61,736 nt of DNA from Pseudomonas sp. GM79 (GCF_000282495.1 NZ_AKJE01000082.1:1-61736); one strand, 5' to 3'. Shown: positions 43,478-52,561, numbered from the stretch's first letter. A program made the numbers and translations. Notes: generated by a model not told the origin, from the letters alone.

Positions 43478-46072
43478 TTAAACGGCAACCGCCGATTCTT
43501 CGAGGAAGTCCTGAGCGAAACGCTGCAACACGCCGCCGGCCTCGTAGATCGACACTTCTTCGGCGGTGTCGAGGCGGCAGGTCACCGGCACTTCGACGCG
43601 TTCGCCATTCTTGCGATTGATCACCAGCGTCAGCGTCGCACGCGGGGTGCGGTCGCCGATCACGTCGTAGGTTTCGCTGCCGTCGATGGCCAGGGTGTGA
43701 CGGTCGGTGCCCGGCTGGAACTCCAGCGGCAACACGCCCATGCCCACCAGGTTGGTGCGGTGGATGCGCTCGAAACCTTCAGCGGCGATCGCTTCCACAC
43801 CCGCCAGACGCACACCTTTGGCTGCCCAGTCGCGGGACGAACCCTGGCCGTAGTCGGCACCGGCGATGATGATCAGCGGCTGCTTGCGCTCCATGTAGGT
43901 TTCGATGGCTTCCCACATGCGCATGACCTGGCCTTCCGGCTCGACCCGCGCCAGGGAACCCTGCTTGACCTTGCCGTTTTCCTGAACCATTTCGTTGAAC
44001 AGTTTAGGGTTGGCGAAGGTCGCGCGCTGCGCGGTCAAATGGTCGCCGCGGTGAGTGGCGTAGGAGTTGAAGTCTTCTTCCGGCAGGCCCATTTTCGCCA
44101 GGTATTCACCGGCTGCGCTGTCGAGCATGATCGCGTTGGAAGGCGACAGGTGATCGGTGGTGATGTTGTCCGGCAGCACCGCCAACGGGCGCATACCCTT
44201 GAGCGGACGAGCGCCGGCCAGCGCGCCTTCCCAGTACGGCGGACGGCGGATATAGGTGCTCATCTCGCGCCAGTCATACAGCGGCGCGACCTTCGGACCG
44301 GTGTCTTCGTGGATCGCGAACATCGGGATGTACACCTGACGGAACTGCTCCGGTTTCACCGAGGCCTTGACCACCGCGTCGATTTCTTCGTCGCTCGGCC
44401 AGATGTCTTTCAGGCGGATTTCCTTGCCATCGACCATGCCCAGCACATCTTTTTCGATGTCGAAACGAATGGTCCCGGCGATGGCATAAGCCACCACCAA
44501 TGGCGGCGAAGCCAGGAACGCGTTTTTGGCGTACGGGTGAATTCGGCCGTCGAAGTTGCGGTTGCCTGACAGCACAGCGGTGGCGTACAGGTCGCGGTCA
44601 ATGATCTCTTGCTGAATCACCGGGTCAAGTGCGCCGGACATGCCGTTGCAGGTGGTGCAAGCGAACGCCACGACGCCGAAACCGAGTTGCTCCAGTTCGG
44701 AGGTCAGGCCGGCTTCGTCCAGGTACAGCGCCACGGTTTTCGAACCCGGCGCCAGCGAGGATTTAACCCACGGCTTGCGGCTCAGCCCGAGCTTGTTGGC
44801 GTTGCGCGCCAGCAGGCCGGCGGCAATGACATTGCGTGGGTTGCTGGTGTTGGTGCAACTGGTGATGGCGGCGATGATCACCGCGCCATCCGGCATCTGG
44901 CCGGGCACGTCGTCCCACTGGCCGGAGATACCTTTGGCGGCCAGATCCGAAACCGCCACACGGGCGTGCGGGTTGCTCGGGCCGGCCATGTTGCGCACGA
45001 CGCTGGACAGGTCAAACGTCAAGCCGCGCTCGTATTGCGCCCCCTTGAGGCTGTCAGCCCAGAGACCGGTCTGCTTGGCGTAACTCTCGACCAACTGCAC
45101 TTGCTCGTCTTCACGGCCGGTGAGTTTCAGGTAGTCGATGGTCTGCTGATCGATGTAGAACATTGCCGCCGTGGCGCCGTATTCCGGGGCCATGTTGGAG
45201 ATGGTCGCGCGGTCGCCCAAGGTCAGCGCCGAAGCACCTTCACCGAAGAATTCCAGCCACGCGCCGACGACTTTTTGTTTGCGCAGGTATTCGGTCAGCG
45301 CCAGCACCATGTCGGTGGCGGTGATGCCCGGTTGCAGCTTACCGGTCAGCTCGACACCGACGCTTTCCGGCAGACGCATCCACGATGCGCGACCAAGCAT
45401 CACGCTCTCCGCTTCCAGGCCACCAACACCAATGGCGATCACGCCCAGCGCATCGACGTGCGGGGTGTGACTGTCGGTGCCGACGCAGGTATCGGGGAAG
45501 GCCACGCCGTCGCGCACCTGAATCACCGGCGACATTTTCTCCAGGTTGATCTGGTGCATGATTCCATTGCCCGGCGGGATCACGTCGACGTTCTTGAAGG
45601 CTTTTTTGGTCCAGTTGATGAAGTGGAAACGGTCTTCATTTCGACGGTCTTCAATGGCGCGGTTCTTCTCGAACGCTTCCGGGTCGAAGCCGCCACGCTC
45701 GACGGCCAGCGAGTGGTCGACGATCAACTGAGTCGGCACCACCGGGTTCACTTGCGCCGGATCGCCGCCTTGCAGGGCGATGGCGTCGCGCAGGCCGGCG
45801 AGGTCGACCAAGGCAGTCTGGCCAAGAATGTCGTGGCATACCACGCGGGCGGGGAACCATGGGAAGTCGAGATCGCGTTTGCGCTCGATGAATTGTTTGA
45901 GCGATTCGGTGAGCGTGGCCGGGTCGCAGCGACGCACCAGGTTTTCCGCCAGCACGCGGGAGGTGTACGGCAGGGTGTCATAGGCGCCAGGCGAAATGGC
46001 ATCGACTGCCGCGCGGACGTCGAAATAATCCAGATGGCTGCCGGGCAGCGGTTTGCGGAATTCAGTGTTCAT
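43478..46072 (-). CDS. acnD: Fe/S-dependent 2-methylcitrate dehydratase AcnD
   Basis: An 864-residue aconitase-family enzyme. The [4Fe-4S] ligands lie in TSCTNTSNPRN (~406) and CTTCNGMSG (~472-475). Other signatures are GTDSHTPHVDALGVIAIGVG (~196) and GADYGQGSSRDWAAKG in the swivelling C-terminal domain. AcnD, as distinct from AcnA/B, dehydrates 2-methylcitrate; the adjacent prpF supports this assignment. The start MNTEFRKPLPGSHLDYFDVR is at ATG 46072. Confidence 0.96.
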   Translation of the reverse strand: MNTEFRKPLPGSHLDYFDVRAAVDAISPGAYDTLPYTSRVLAENLVRRCDPATLTESLKQFIERKRDLDFPWFPARVVCHDILGQTALVDLAGLRDAIALQGGDPAQVNPVVPTQLIVDHSLAVERGGFDPEAFEKNRAIEDRRNEDRFHFINWTKKAFKNVDVIPPGNGIMHQINLEKMSPVIQVRDGVAFPDTCVGTDSHTPHVDALGVIAIGVGGLEAESVMLGRASWMRLPESVGVELTGKLQPGITATDMVLALTEYLRKQKVVGAWLEFFGEGASALTLGDRATISNMAPEYGATAAMFYIDQQTIDYLKLTGREDEQVQLVESYAKQTGLWADSLKGAQYERGLTFDLSSVVRNMAGPSNPHARVAVSDLAAKGISGQWDDVPGQMPDGAVIIAAITSCTNTSNPRNVIAAGLLARNANKLGLSRKPWVKSSLAPGSKTVALYLDEAGLTSELEQLGFGVVAFACTTCNGMSGALDPVIQQEIIDRDLYATAVLSGNRNFDGRIHPYAKNAFLASPPLVVAYAIAGTIRFDIEKDVLGMVDGKEIRLKDIWPSDEEIDAVVKASVKPEQFRQVYIPMFAIHEDTGPKVAPLYDWREMSTYIRRPPYWEGALAGARPLKGMRPLAVLPDNITTDHLSPSNAIMLDSAAGEYLAKMGLPEEDFNSYATHRGDHLTAQRATFANPKLFNEMVQENGKVKQGSLARVEPEGQVMRMWEAIETYMERKQPLIIIAGADYGQGSSRDWAAKGVRLAGVEAIAAEGFERIHRTNLVGMGVLPLEFQPGTDRHTLAIDGSETYDVIGDRTPRATLTLVINRKNGERVEVPVTCRLDTAEEVSIYEAGGVLQRFAQDFLEESAVAV

Positions 46073-46143
46073 CGTCAGGACTCGGTCACGGTGGTTACAA
46101 AAGGTGGGGCCTGGCGCGGCTACTGAACTGAACCCAATCTAAT

Positions 46144-46231
46144 GTGGGAGCGGGCTTGCTCGCGAAAGCGGTGTGTCAGTCGACATCAATGTTGGATGTC
46201 AGTCCGTCTTCGCGAGCAAGCCCGCTCCCAC
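46144..46231. repeat. REP pair between prpC and acnD
   Basis: Inverted units at 46144-46166 and 46208-46231 in the 205-bp gap between prpC and acnD, on the coding path of the operon. Confidence 0.93.
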
Positions 46232-46277
46232 ACTGGTTCCCGGTTCATTCAGTAACCAGCGCGGTAGCCCCCACCAT

Positions 46278-47405
46278 TCAGCGTTGTTCGATTGGCACGA
46301 ACTTGCGCTGTTCGACGCCGACGTATTCGGCGCTCGGACGGATGATGCGGTTATTGGCGCGCTGTTCGAACACGTGTGCAGCCCAGCCGGTCAGGCGCGA
46401 GCAGACGAAGATTGGCGTGAACAACTTGGTCGGAATGCCCATGAAGTGGTACGTCGACGCATGGTAGAAGTCGGCGTTCGGGAACAGTTTTTTCTGTTCC
46501 CACATGGTCTTGTCGATGGCTTCGGACACCGGGAACAGCACCGTGTCGCCCACTTCGTCGGCGAGCTTTTTCGACCAGGCCTTGATCACCTCGTTGCGTG
46601 GATCGTTGTCCTTATAGATCGCGTGGCCGAAGCCCATGATCTTGTCCTTGCGCTCGAGCATGCCGAGAGTGCCTTTGATCGCCTCTTCCGGCGACGAAAA
46701 GCGCTCGATCATTTCCATCGCCGCTTCGTTGGCGCCGCCATGCAGCGGGCCGCGCAGGGAGCCGATGGCCGCCGTGATGCAGGAATACAGATCCGACAGC
46801 GTCGAGGCGCACACCCGGGCGGTGAAGGTCGAGGCGTTGAACTCGTGTTCGGCGTAGAGGATCAGCGAAACGTTCATCACCTTGACGTGCAACTCGCTCG
46901 GCTTCTTGTCGTGCAGCAGGTGCAGGAAATGGCCGCCGATGCAGGCTTCGTCGGTCACGCAATTGATGCGTTTGCCGTCGTGGCTGAAGCGATACCAGTA
47001 GCACATGATCGCCGGGAACGCGGCCAACAGGCGGTCGGTTTTGTCGTGCTGCTCGGAGAAGTCTTTCTCCGGCTCGATGTTGCCCAGAAACGAGCAACCG
47101 GTGCGCATCACGTCCATCGGATGGGCGTCGGCGGGGATGCGCTCCAGCACTTCTTTCAGCGCTTGCGGCAGGTCGCGCAGCTTGCTCAGTTTCTCGGTGT
47201 AGGCAGCCAGTTGCGTTTTGGTTGGCAGCTCGCCGTACAGCAGCAGGTAAGCCACTTCTTCGAATTGTGCGTCAGCCGCCAGTTCGCGAACATCGTAGCC
47301 GCGATAGGTCAGGCCGGCGCCCGACTGGCCCACGGTGGACAGTGCGGTTTGCCCGGCAACCTGGCCACGGAGCCCGGCGCCACTGAGTACTTTTGCTTCG
47401 GCCAT
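46278..47405 (-). CDS. prpC: 2-Methylcitrate synthase
   Basis: PrpC condenses propionyl-CoA with oxaloacetate to 2-methylcitrate. The 375-residue protein is a short, type-II-like citrate synthase with SLRGPLHGGANEAAMEMIE (~220), the motif MGFGHAIYKDNDPRNEV and a C-terminal arginine region. The start is MAEAKVLSGAGLRG at ATG 47405. Its place between prpB and acnD, rather than with sdh/suc genes, separates it from the TCA-cycle GltA. Confidence 0.96.
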   Translation of the reverse strand: MAEAKVLSGAGLRGQVAGQTALSTVGQSGAGLTYRGYDVRELAADAQFEEVAYLLLYGELPTKTQLAAYTEKLSKLRDLPQALKEVLERIPADAHPMDVMRTGCSFLGNIEPEKDFSEQHDKTDRLLAAFPAIMCYWYRFSHDGKRINCVTDEACIGGHFLHLLHDKKPSELHVKVMNVSLILYAEHEFNASTFTARVCASTLSDLYSCITAAIGSLRGPLHGGANEAAMEMIERFSSPEEAIKGTLGMLERKDKIMGFGHAIYKDNDPRNEVIKAWSKKLADEVGDTVLFPVSEAIDKTMWEQKKLFPNADFYHASTYHFMGIPTKLFTPIFVCSRLTGWAAHVFEQRANNRIIRPSAEYVGVEQRKFVPIEQR

Positions 47406-47478
47406 TGCTGTCTCCAGTTTTTCTTGAATTTGTCAGGGAATCGGCAAATTGTGTTTCATCAGGTTCTTTGTGATGCCG

Positions 47479-47583
47479 AAAGATCGCAGCCTCGCTTCGC
47501 TCGACAGCTCCTACATTGACCGCGTTCGACAACAGCCCTGTAGGAGCTGTCGAGTGAAACGAGGCTGCGATCTTTTGATCTTT
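47479..47583. repeat. Inverted repeat, AGATCGCAGCCTCG family, between prpB and prpC
   Basis: Two inverted ~38-bp copies occupy most of the 184-bp gap. The core (AGATCGCAGCCTCG..., GACAGCTCCTACA) matches the copy at 9813-9917. Confidence 0.92.
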
Positions 47584-47589
47584 TGTTCT

Positions 47590-48480
47590 TTATTTCTTCG
47601 CGGCGAACAACGCATCGAGCTTCTGCTCGAAGGTGTGGTAATCGATGCGATCGTAAAGCTCCATGCGCGTCTGCATGGTGTCGATAACGTTCTGTTGCGT
47701 GCCGTCGCGGCGGATCGCGGTGTAGACGTTTTCCGCAGCTTTGTTCATGGCACGGAACGCCGACAGCGGATACAGCACAAGGGACACGTCGGCGGCAGCA
47801 AGCTGCTCGGTGGTGTACAGCGGTGTCGCGCCGAATTCGGTGATGTTGGCCAGGATCGGCGCTTTCACGCGGCTGGCGAACAGCTTGTACATCTCAAGCT
47901 CGGTGATCGCTTCCGGGAACACCATGTCGGCACCGGCCTCGATGCACGCCGCGGCGCGATCCAGCGCAGATTCAAGACCTTCCACCGCCAGCGCATCAGT
48001 GCGGGCCATGATCACGAAGCTGTCATCGGTGCGAGCATCGACGGCCGCTTTGATGCGGTCGACCATTTCCTGCTGCGAGACGATCTCTTTATTAGGACGG
48101 TGACCGCAGCGCTTGGCGCCAACCTGGTCTTCGATGTGAATCGCCGCCGCGCCGAACTTGATCATCGACTTCACGGTACGGGCGACGTTGAACGCCGAAG
48201 AACCGAAACCGGTGTCCACGTCCACCAACAGTGGCAAGTCGCAGACGTCAGTGATGCGACGCACGTCGGTCAGCACGTCATCCAGACCGGTAATCCCCAG
48301 GTCCGGCACGCCGAGGGAGCCAGCAGCCACCCCGCCACCCGACAGGTAAATAGCCTTGAAACCGGCGCGCTTGGCCAGCAGTGCGTGGTTGGCGTTGATC
48401 GTGCCGACCACTTGCAGCGGATGTTCGCTGGCGACCGCATCGCGGAAACGCTGGCCTGGAGTGCTCTTGTTGGAACTCAT
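47590..48480 (-). CDS. prpB: 2-Methylisocitrate lyase
   Basis: A 296-residue isocitrate-lyase-superfamily enzyme that cleaves 2-methylisocitrate to pyruvate and succinate, ending the methylcitrate cycle. The catalytic motif KRCGH is present at ~122, along with LLVDVDTGFGSS (~80) and IMARTDALAVEGL (~160). Its ATG overlaps the stop of the upstream GntR gene by 4 bp (ATGA), so the two are coupled. Confidence 0.96.
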   Translation of the reverse strand: MSSNKSTPGQRFRDAVASEHPLQVVGTINANHALLAKRAGFKAIYLSGGGVAAGSLGVPDLGITGLDDVLTDVRRITDVCDLPLLVDVDTGFGSSAFNVARTVKSMIKFGAAAIHIEDQVGAKRCGHRPNKEIVSQQEMVDRIKAAVDARTDDSFVIMARTDALAVEGLESALDRAAACIEAGADMVFPEAITELEMYKLFASRVKAPILANITEFGATPLYTTEQLAAADVSLVLYPLSAFRAMNKAAENVYTAIRRDGTQQNVIDTMQTRMELYDRIDYHTFEQKLDALFAAKK

Positions 48481-49199
48481 GACTCACCTCGTTCAGTGGC
48501 TGTCGGGTTAGCGCCGTCCTGATAGTGACGGGCGATATTGCGTTTGGAGGCGCCGATGTGACGGCGCATCAACAACTCGGCCAATTCACCGTCACGGTCG
48601 GCGATGGCATCGAGAATTCGGTGGTGTTCGGCAAATGCCTGGCGCGGCCGATTGGGTGTGGTGGAAAACTGGATGCGGTACATGCGCACCAGCTGATAGA
48701 GCTCACCGCACAGCATCTGGGTCAGGGTGCGGTTGCCGCTGCCCTGGATGATCCGGTAATGAAAGTCGAAATCGCCTTCCTGCTGGTAGTAACCGACACC
48801 GGCCTGAAACGCCGCATCGCGCTCGTGGGTTTCGAGCACCCGGCGCAGTTCGTCGATTTCTTCGACCGTCATGCGTTCAGCCGCCAGACGGCACGCCATG
48901 CCTTCCAGGGATTCGCGAATTTCGTAGAGCTCCAGCAGTTCGGCGTGGCTCAGCGACACCACCCGCGCGCCGACGTGCGGCACGCGAACCAGCAGGCGCT
49001 GGCCTTCCAGACGGTGAATCGCCTCACGCAGCGGCCCGCGGCTAATGCCGTAGGTGCGCGCCAGCTCCGGCTCGGAGATCTTGCTCCCCGGGGCGATCTC
49101 GCCTTTGACGATGGCCGCCTGAATGCGTCGGAAGACGTTTTCGGAAAGTGTTTCCGAGTCGTCCTGAATCGTGACCGGGGGATCGAGTTGATCCAACAT
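48477..49199 (-). CDS. GntR-family regulator of the propionate operon
   Basis: A 240-residue GntR/FadR-type regulator and first gene of the prp operon. The wHTH spans ~18-85 (YGISRGPLREAIHRLEGQR); the FCD domain (~95-220) holds metal-binding-type histidines (ETHERDA, FDFHYRIIQGSGN, EHHRILDAI). Two TTGTCGACA palindromes lie directly at and upstream of its start, suggesting repression of its own operon. A repressor lifted by a methylcitrate-cycle intermediate is the likely model. Pseudomonas uses this GntR type in place of the sigma-54-dependent PrpR of enterics. Confidence 0.9.
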   Translation of the reverse strand: MLDQLDPPVTIQDDSETLSENVFRRIQAAIVKGEIAPGSKISEPELARTYGISRGPLREAIHRLEGQRLLVRVPHVGARVVSLSHAELLELYEIRESLEGMACRLAAERMTVEEIDELRRVLETHERDAAFQAGVGYYQQEGDFDFHYRIIQGSGNRTLTQMLCGELYQLVRMYRIQFSTTPNRPRQAFAEHHRILDAIADRDGELAELLMRRHIGASKRNIARHYQDGANPTATERGES

Positions 49200-49211
49200 A
49201 TTGTCGACACC
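49200..49211. promoter_or_regulatory. GntR half-perfect operator at the prp start codon
   Basis: ATTGTCGACACC, which contains the 8-bp palindrome TGTCGACA, begins 1 bp upstream of the prp GntR start. Occupancy would block ribosome-proximal transcription. It matches the perfect site 73 bp further upstream over its first ten bases. Confidence 0.55.
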
Positions 49212-49272
49212 TTGAAAACCAATGCCGCAAAAACTAGCGAATATGGCCGGTCACGTCAAAGGATAATTCTAT

Positions 49273-49284
49273 ATTGTCGACAAT
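49273..49284. promoter_or_regulatory. Perfect palindromic operator upstream of prp operon
   Basis: ATTGTCGACAAT is a perfect 12-bp palindrome in an AT-rich stretch (TTCTATATTGTCGACAATCG) that probably contains the prp promoter. Palindromes with TNGTCNACNA-like arms are typical of GntR/FadR proteins. Binding by the adjacent regulator is inferred. Confidence 0.6.
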
Positions 49285-49497
49285 CGTCTAATAACCACCC
49301 TGCACCATAAGGAAGCAACACCTCAAGTTATAGCCGTCGGCCAGCGCTGGCGCCATAAACCCACCGTGCTAGAATGCCGCCCGCATTTGCTTGTCATCTG
49401 CATTGCCTGTCATAAAAAACAGATAGGCATACGAGGGAGCTTGTGCAGCAATGCCAGGGCCTTGAATTGAAGAACGGACCGCTGCGCACCAGGATTT

Positions 49498-50034
49498 ATG
49501 AGACTCAAGCCCTTCACCACATTCCTTTGTCTTTTTGGCCTGCCAGGTTTCGCCGCGGCAGGGGAAAAGACTGTGTACGGCCTCAATGAGTACGCTTCGC
49601 TGGACGGCATCAATCTGGAAGTCGCCGCCAAACTCGACACCGGGGCGAAAACCGCTTCGCTGAGTGCCCGCGACATCAAACGTTTCAAACGCAATGGCGA
49701 ATCCTGGGTGCGTTTCTATCTGGCTATCGACGCCGCGCATTCGCACCCGATCGAACGACCGCTGGCCCGTGTCAGCAAGATCAAGCGCCGGGCCGGTGAC
49801 TACGACCCGGAAGAAGGCAAAAAGTACACCGCCCGTCCGGTCATCGAGCTGGATATTTGCATGGGTTCGGCTTTACGCAGCATCGAAGTGAACTTGACCG
49901 ACCGCAGTGCCTTCCAATACCCGCTCCTGATCGGCTCCGAAGCGCTCAAACGCTTCGATGCGCTGGTCGACCCCAGTCTTAAATACGCTGCTGGCAAACC
50001 CGCCTGCGCCACCGACGCACATACCGCAGAGTAA
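49498..50034 (+). CDS. Retropepsin-like (DUF785, 'ATP-dependent zinc protease') family protein
   Basis: A 178-residue protein with a signal peptide (1-21, GFAAA-GEK), so the mature form is periplasmic. The retropepsin-like active-site motif AAKLDTGAKTASLSA has Asp47 in DTG. A second conserved block (KYTARPVIELDICMG, then YPLLIGSEALKRF) follows. The common database name 'ATP-dependent zinc protease' is misleading because no zinc or ATP site is visible. It is the first of three tightly packed genes (5-bp gap to the next). A -10-like TAGAAT lies near 49370. Confidence 0.85.
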   Translation: MRLKPFTTFLCLFGLPGFAAAGEKTVYGLNEYASLDGINLEVAAKLDTGAKTASLSARDIKRFKRNGESWVRFYLAIDAAHSHPIERPLARVSKIKRRAGDYDPEEGKKYTARPVIELDICMGSALRSIEVNLTDRSAFQYPLLIGSEALKRFDALVDPSLKYAAGKPACATDAHTAE

Positions 50035-50039
50035 TTCCA

Positions 50040-51575
50040 ATGCGCGCTCTTACCCTCCATCTGAAACTGCTGATCGCCATCCTGGTGGTGCTGGGCATTT
50101 CAGTTACGGCCTATCAGATTTTCGTGCTCGGAATTCCGGTGACCGAAGACGCTACCGACGACTTGTGGAACATCGACGCCAAGGTCGAGTTCGTCGCCAA
50201 TGCCAAGGATCCGATCAAAATCCAGATGTTCGTGCCACCGCTGAGCCGCGACTACGTGAGCCTCAACGAGAGTTTCATTTCCAATAATTACGGCGTGGCG
50301 GTGAACCGTGTCGATGGCAACCGCAAAGTCACCTGGTCGGCGCGTCGGGCCAAAGGCAATCAGACCCTTTATTACCGACTGGTGCTGACCAAGCGCTACA
50401 GCGGCGAAAAATCCAAGGTCAAAGGTCCGACCTTCCGCGACAGCATCGCCGTCGAAGGCCCGGAGAAAATCGCCGCCGAAGCCCTGCTCGCGCCGATCCG
50501 CCAACACTCGGCCGACGTCGAAACCTTCATCGGCGAAGCCATCAAGCGCGTCAACAACCTTAATGACGACAACGTGAAACTGCTGCTGGGCGGCGATCCG
50601 TCCACCGCGAACAAAGCCAAAATCGTCGAGTTGGTACTGTCCATCGCCCACGTGCCGATCGAAAAGGTCCACACCATCCGCTTGGTGGCCGATCAACCCC
50701 AGATGCCTGAACTCTGGTTGCGCAGCTTCAACGGCACCGACTGGCTGTACTTCAACCCGGAAACCGGCGAACAGGGCCTGCCCACCGACCGTTTGCAGTG
50801 GTGGACCGGCGATGAAAACCTGATCACCGTCGATGGCGGCAAAAAAGCCAACGTCACCTTCAGCCTTAACAACAGCGAAATGAACGCCATTCGCCTGGCC
50901 AAGCTGACCGACGAAAACTCCGACGCCAACTTCCTTGATTACTCGCTGTACGGCCTGCCGCTGGAAACCCAGCAAACCTTCATGATCATGGTGATGATCC
51001 CGATCGGCGTGCTGGTGATCCTGATCCTGCGCAATCTGATCGGCATTCAGACACTCGGCACCTTTACCCCGGTGCTGATCGCCCTCGCCTTCCGGGAAAC
51101 CCAGCTCGGTTTCGGCATCGTGCTATTTACGATCATCACGACATTGGGCCTGTCGCTGCGCTCCTATCTTGAACATTTGAAGCTGCAAATGCTGCCGAGG
51201 CTATCGGTGGTGCTGACCTTCGTGGTGGTGCTGATCGCGGCGATCAGCCTGTTCAGCCACAAACTCGGCCTGGAACGCGGCTTGTCGGTGGCGCTGTTCC
51301 CGATGGTAATTCTGACCATGACCATCGAACGCCTGTCGATCACCTGGGAAGAGCGCGGGGGCGGCCATGCCATGAAAGTGGCGATCGGTACCCTGTTCGC
51401 CGCCTCTTTGGCGCATCTGATCATGAGCGTGCCTGAGCTGGTGTACTTCGTGTTCACCTTCCCGGCGATCCTGCTGATTCTGGTGGGCTTCATGCTGGCC
51501 ATGGGTCGCTATCGCGGTTACCGCCTGACCGAGCTGGTGCGTTTCAAGGCTTTCCTGAAGAAGGTTGACGCCTGA
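50040..51575 (+). CDS. Inactive transglutaminase-like protein with C-terminal 7TM region
   Basis: A 511-residue membrane protein. An N-terminal anchor (~6-28) is followed by a periplasmic domain (~30-300) resembling a transglutaminase fold (VELVLSIAHVPIEKVHTIRL, ELWLRSFNGTDWLYFNPETG) without the catalytic cysteine. The C-terminal third (~312-500) has about seven hydrophobic segments (MIMVMIPIGVLVILILRNL; FPAILLILVGFMLAMGRYRG). This is the 'inactive transglutaminase / UUP1' architecture. Its stop overlaps the ATP-grasp start by one base (TGATG). It is probably a sensor or scaffold coupling the periplasmic protease to the cytoplasmic ligase. Confidence 0.85.
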   Translation: MRALTLHLKLLIAILVVLGISVTAYQIFVLGIPVTEDATDDLWNIDAKVEFVANAKDPIKIQMFVPPLSRDYVSLNESFISNNYGVAVNRVDGNRKVTWSARRAKGNQTLYYRLVLTKRYSGEKSKVKGPTFRDSIAVEGPEKIAAEALLAPIRQHSADVETFIGEAIKRVNNLNDDNVKLLLGGDPSTANKAKIVELVLSIAHVPIEKVHTIRLVADQPQMPELWLRSFNGTDWLYFNPETGEQGLPTDRLQWWTGDENLITVDGGKKANVTFSLNNSEMNAIRLAKLTDENSDANFLDYSLYGLPLETQQTFMIMVMIPIGVLVILILRNLIGIQTLGTFTPVLIALAFRETQLGFGIVLFTIITTLGLSLRSYLEHLKLQMLPRLSVVLTFVVVLIAAISLFSHKLGLERGLSVALFPMVILTMTIERLSITWEERGGGHAMKVAIGTLFAASLAHLIMSVPELVYFVFTFPAILLILVGFMLAMGRYRGYRLTELVRFKAFLKKVDA

Positions 51576-52561
51576 TGTTCGGTCTCTGGAAGACCTGGAA
51601 AGCCCTTGAGGCCCGGGGCATCATGGGGATCAATCGGCGCAACGCAGACTACGTGCTCAAGTACAACAAGCGCAGCCTGTACCCTATCGTCGATGACAAG
51701 ATCATCACCAAGGAGCGCGCCATCGCCGCCGGCATTCATGTGCCGGAGCTGTACGGCGTGATCTCCACCGAGAAAGAAATCGACAACCTCGGCGAGATCA
51801 TCGGCGGGCGTACCGATTTCGTGGTCAAACCGGCCCAGGGCGCCGGCGGCGACGGCATTCTGGTGATCGCCGACCGCTTCGAGGGTCGCTATCGCACGGT
51901 GTCGGGCAAGATCATCAGTCACGAGGAAATCGAGCACCAGATCTCCAGCATTCTGACCGGCCTGTACTCCCTGGGTGGTCACCGTGACCGCGCACTGATC
52001 GAATACCGCGTGACCCCGGACCAGATCTTCAAAAGCATCAGCTATGAAGGTGTGCCGGACATACGCATCATCGTGCTGATGGGCTATCCGGTGATGGCCA
52101 TGTTGCGCCTGCCGACCCGCCAGTCTGGCGGCAAGGCCAACCTGCACCAAGGCGCCATCGGCGTCGGTGTCGACCTGGCCACCGGCCTGACATTGCGCGG
52201 CACCTGGCTGAACAACATCATTAACAAACACCCGGACACCACCAACGCCGTGGACGGCGTGCAACTGCCCTACTGGGACGGTTTCATGAAGCTCGCGGCC
52301 GGCTGCTATGAGCTGTGCGGGTTGGGTTACATCGGTGTCGACATGGTGCTCGACCAGGAGAAAGGGCCGCTGATTCTTGAGCTTAACGCCCGGCCCGGGT
52401 TGAACATTCAGATCGCCAATGACTGCGGGTTGACGTTGCGCACCCACGCAGTCGAAGCGCGACTGGAAGAATTGAAAGCGCGCGGGATAACCGAAACGGT
52501 GCAGGAACGCGTTGAGTTCGTTCAGGAAATGTTTGGGCATATTCCAGCGGTTGAGGGCTGA
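51575..52561 (+). CDS. RimK-like ATP-grasp (alpha-L-glutamate ligase-like) protein
   Basis: A 328-residue cytoplasmic ATP-grasp ligase. It starts MFGLWKTWKALEARGIMGIN; the ATP-grasp core has DFVVKPAQGAGGDGILVI (~83-100), the nucleotide/Mg part DIRIIVLMGYPVMAMLRLP, and the metal-binding ILELNARPGLNIQIA (~268). The family adds amino acids, often glutamate, to carboxyl or peptide acceptors; the acceptor here is unknown. It is the third gene of the coupled set, and conserved gene order suggests one pathway. Confidence 0.88.
   Translation: MFGLWKTWKALEARGIMGINRRNADYVLKYNKRSLYPIVDDKIITKERAIAAGIHVPELYGVISTEKEIDNLGEIIGGRTDFVVKPAQGAGGDGILVIADRFEGRYRTVSGKIISHEEIEHQISSILTGLYSLGGHRDRALIEYRVTPDQIFKSISYEGVPDIRIIVLMGYPVMAMLRLPTRQSGGKANLHQGAIGVGVDLATGLTLRGTWLNNIINKHPDTTNAVDGVQLPYWDGFMKLAAGCYELCGLGYIGVDMVLDQEKGPLILELNARPGLNIQIANDCGLTLRTHAVEARLEELKARGITETVQERVEFVQEMFGHIPAVEG

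Noticed and set aside
43475..46126. Long plus-strand frames (364 and 505 codons) opposite acnD
   Set aside because: The aconitase cysteine motifs and operon context fix the minus strand; the plus frames have no recognisable domain.
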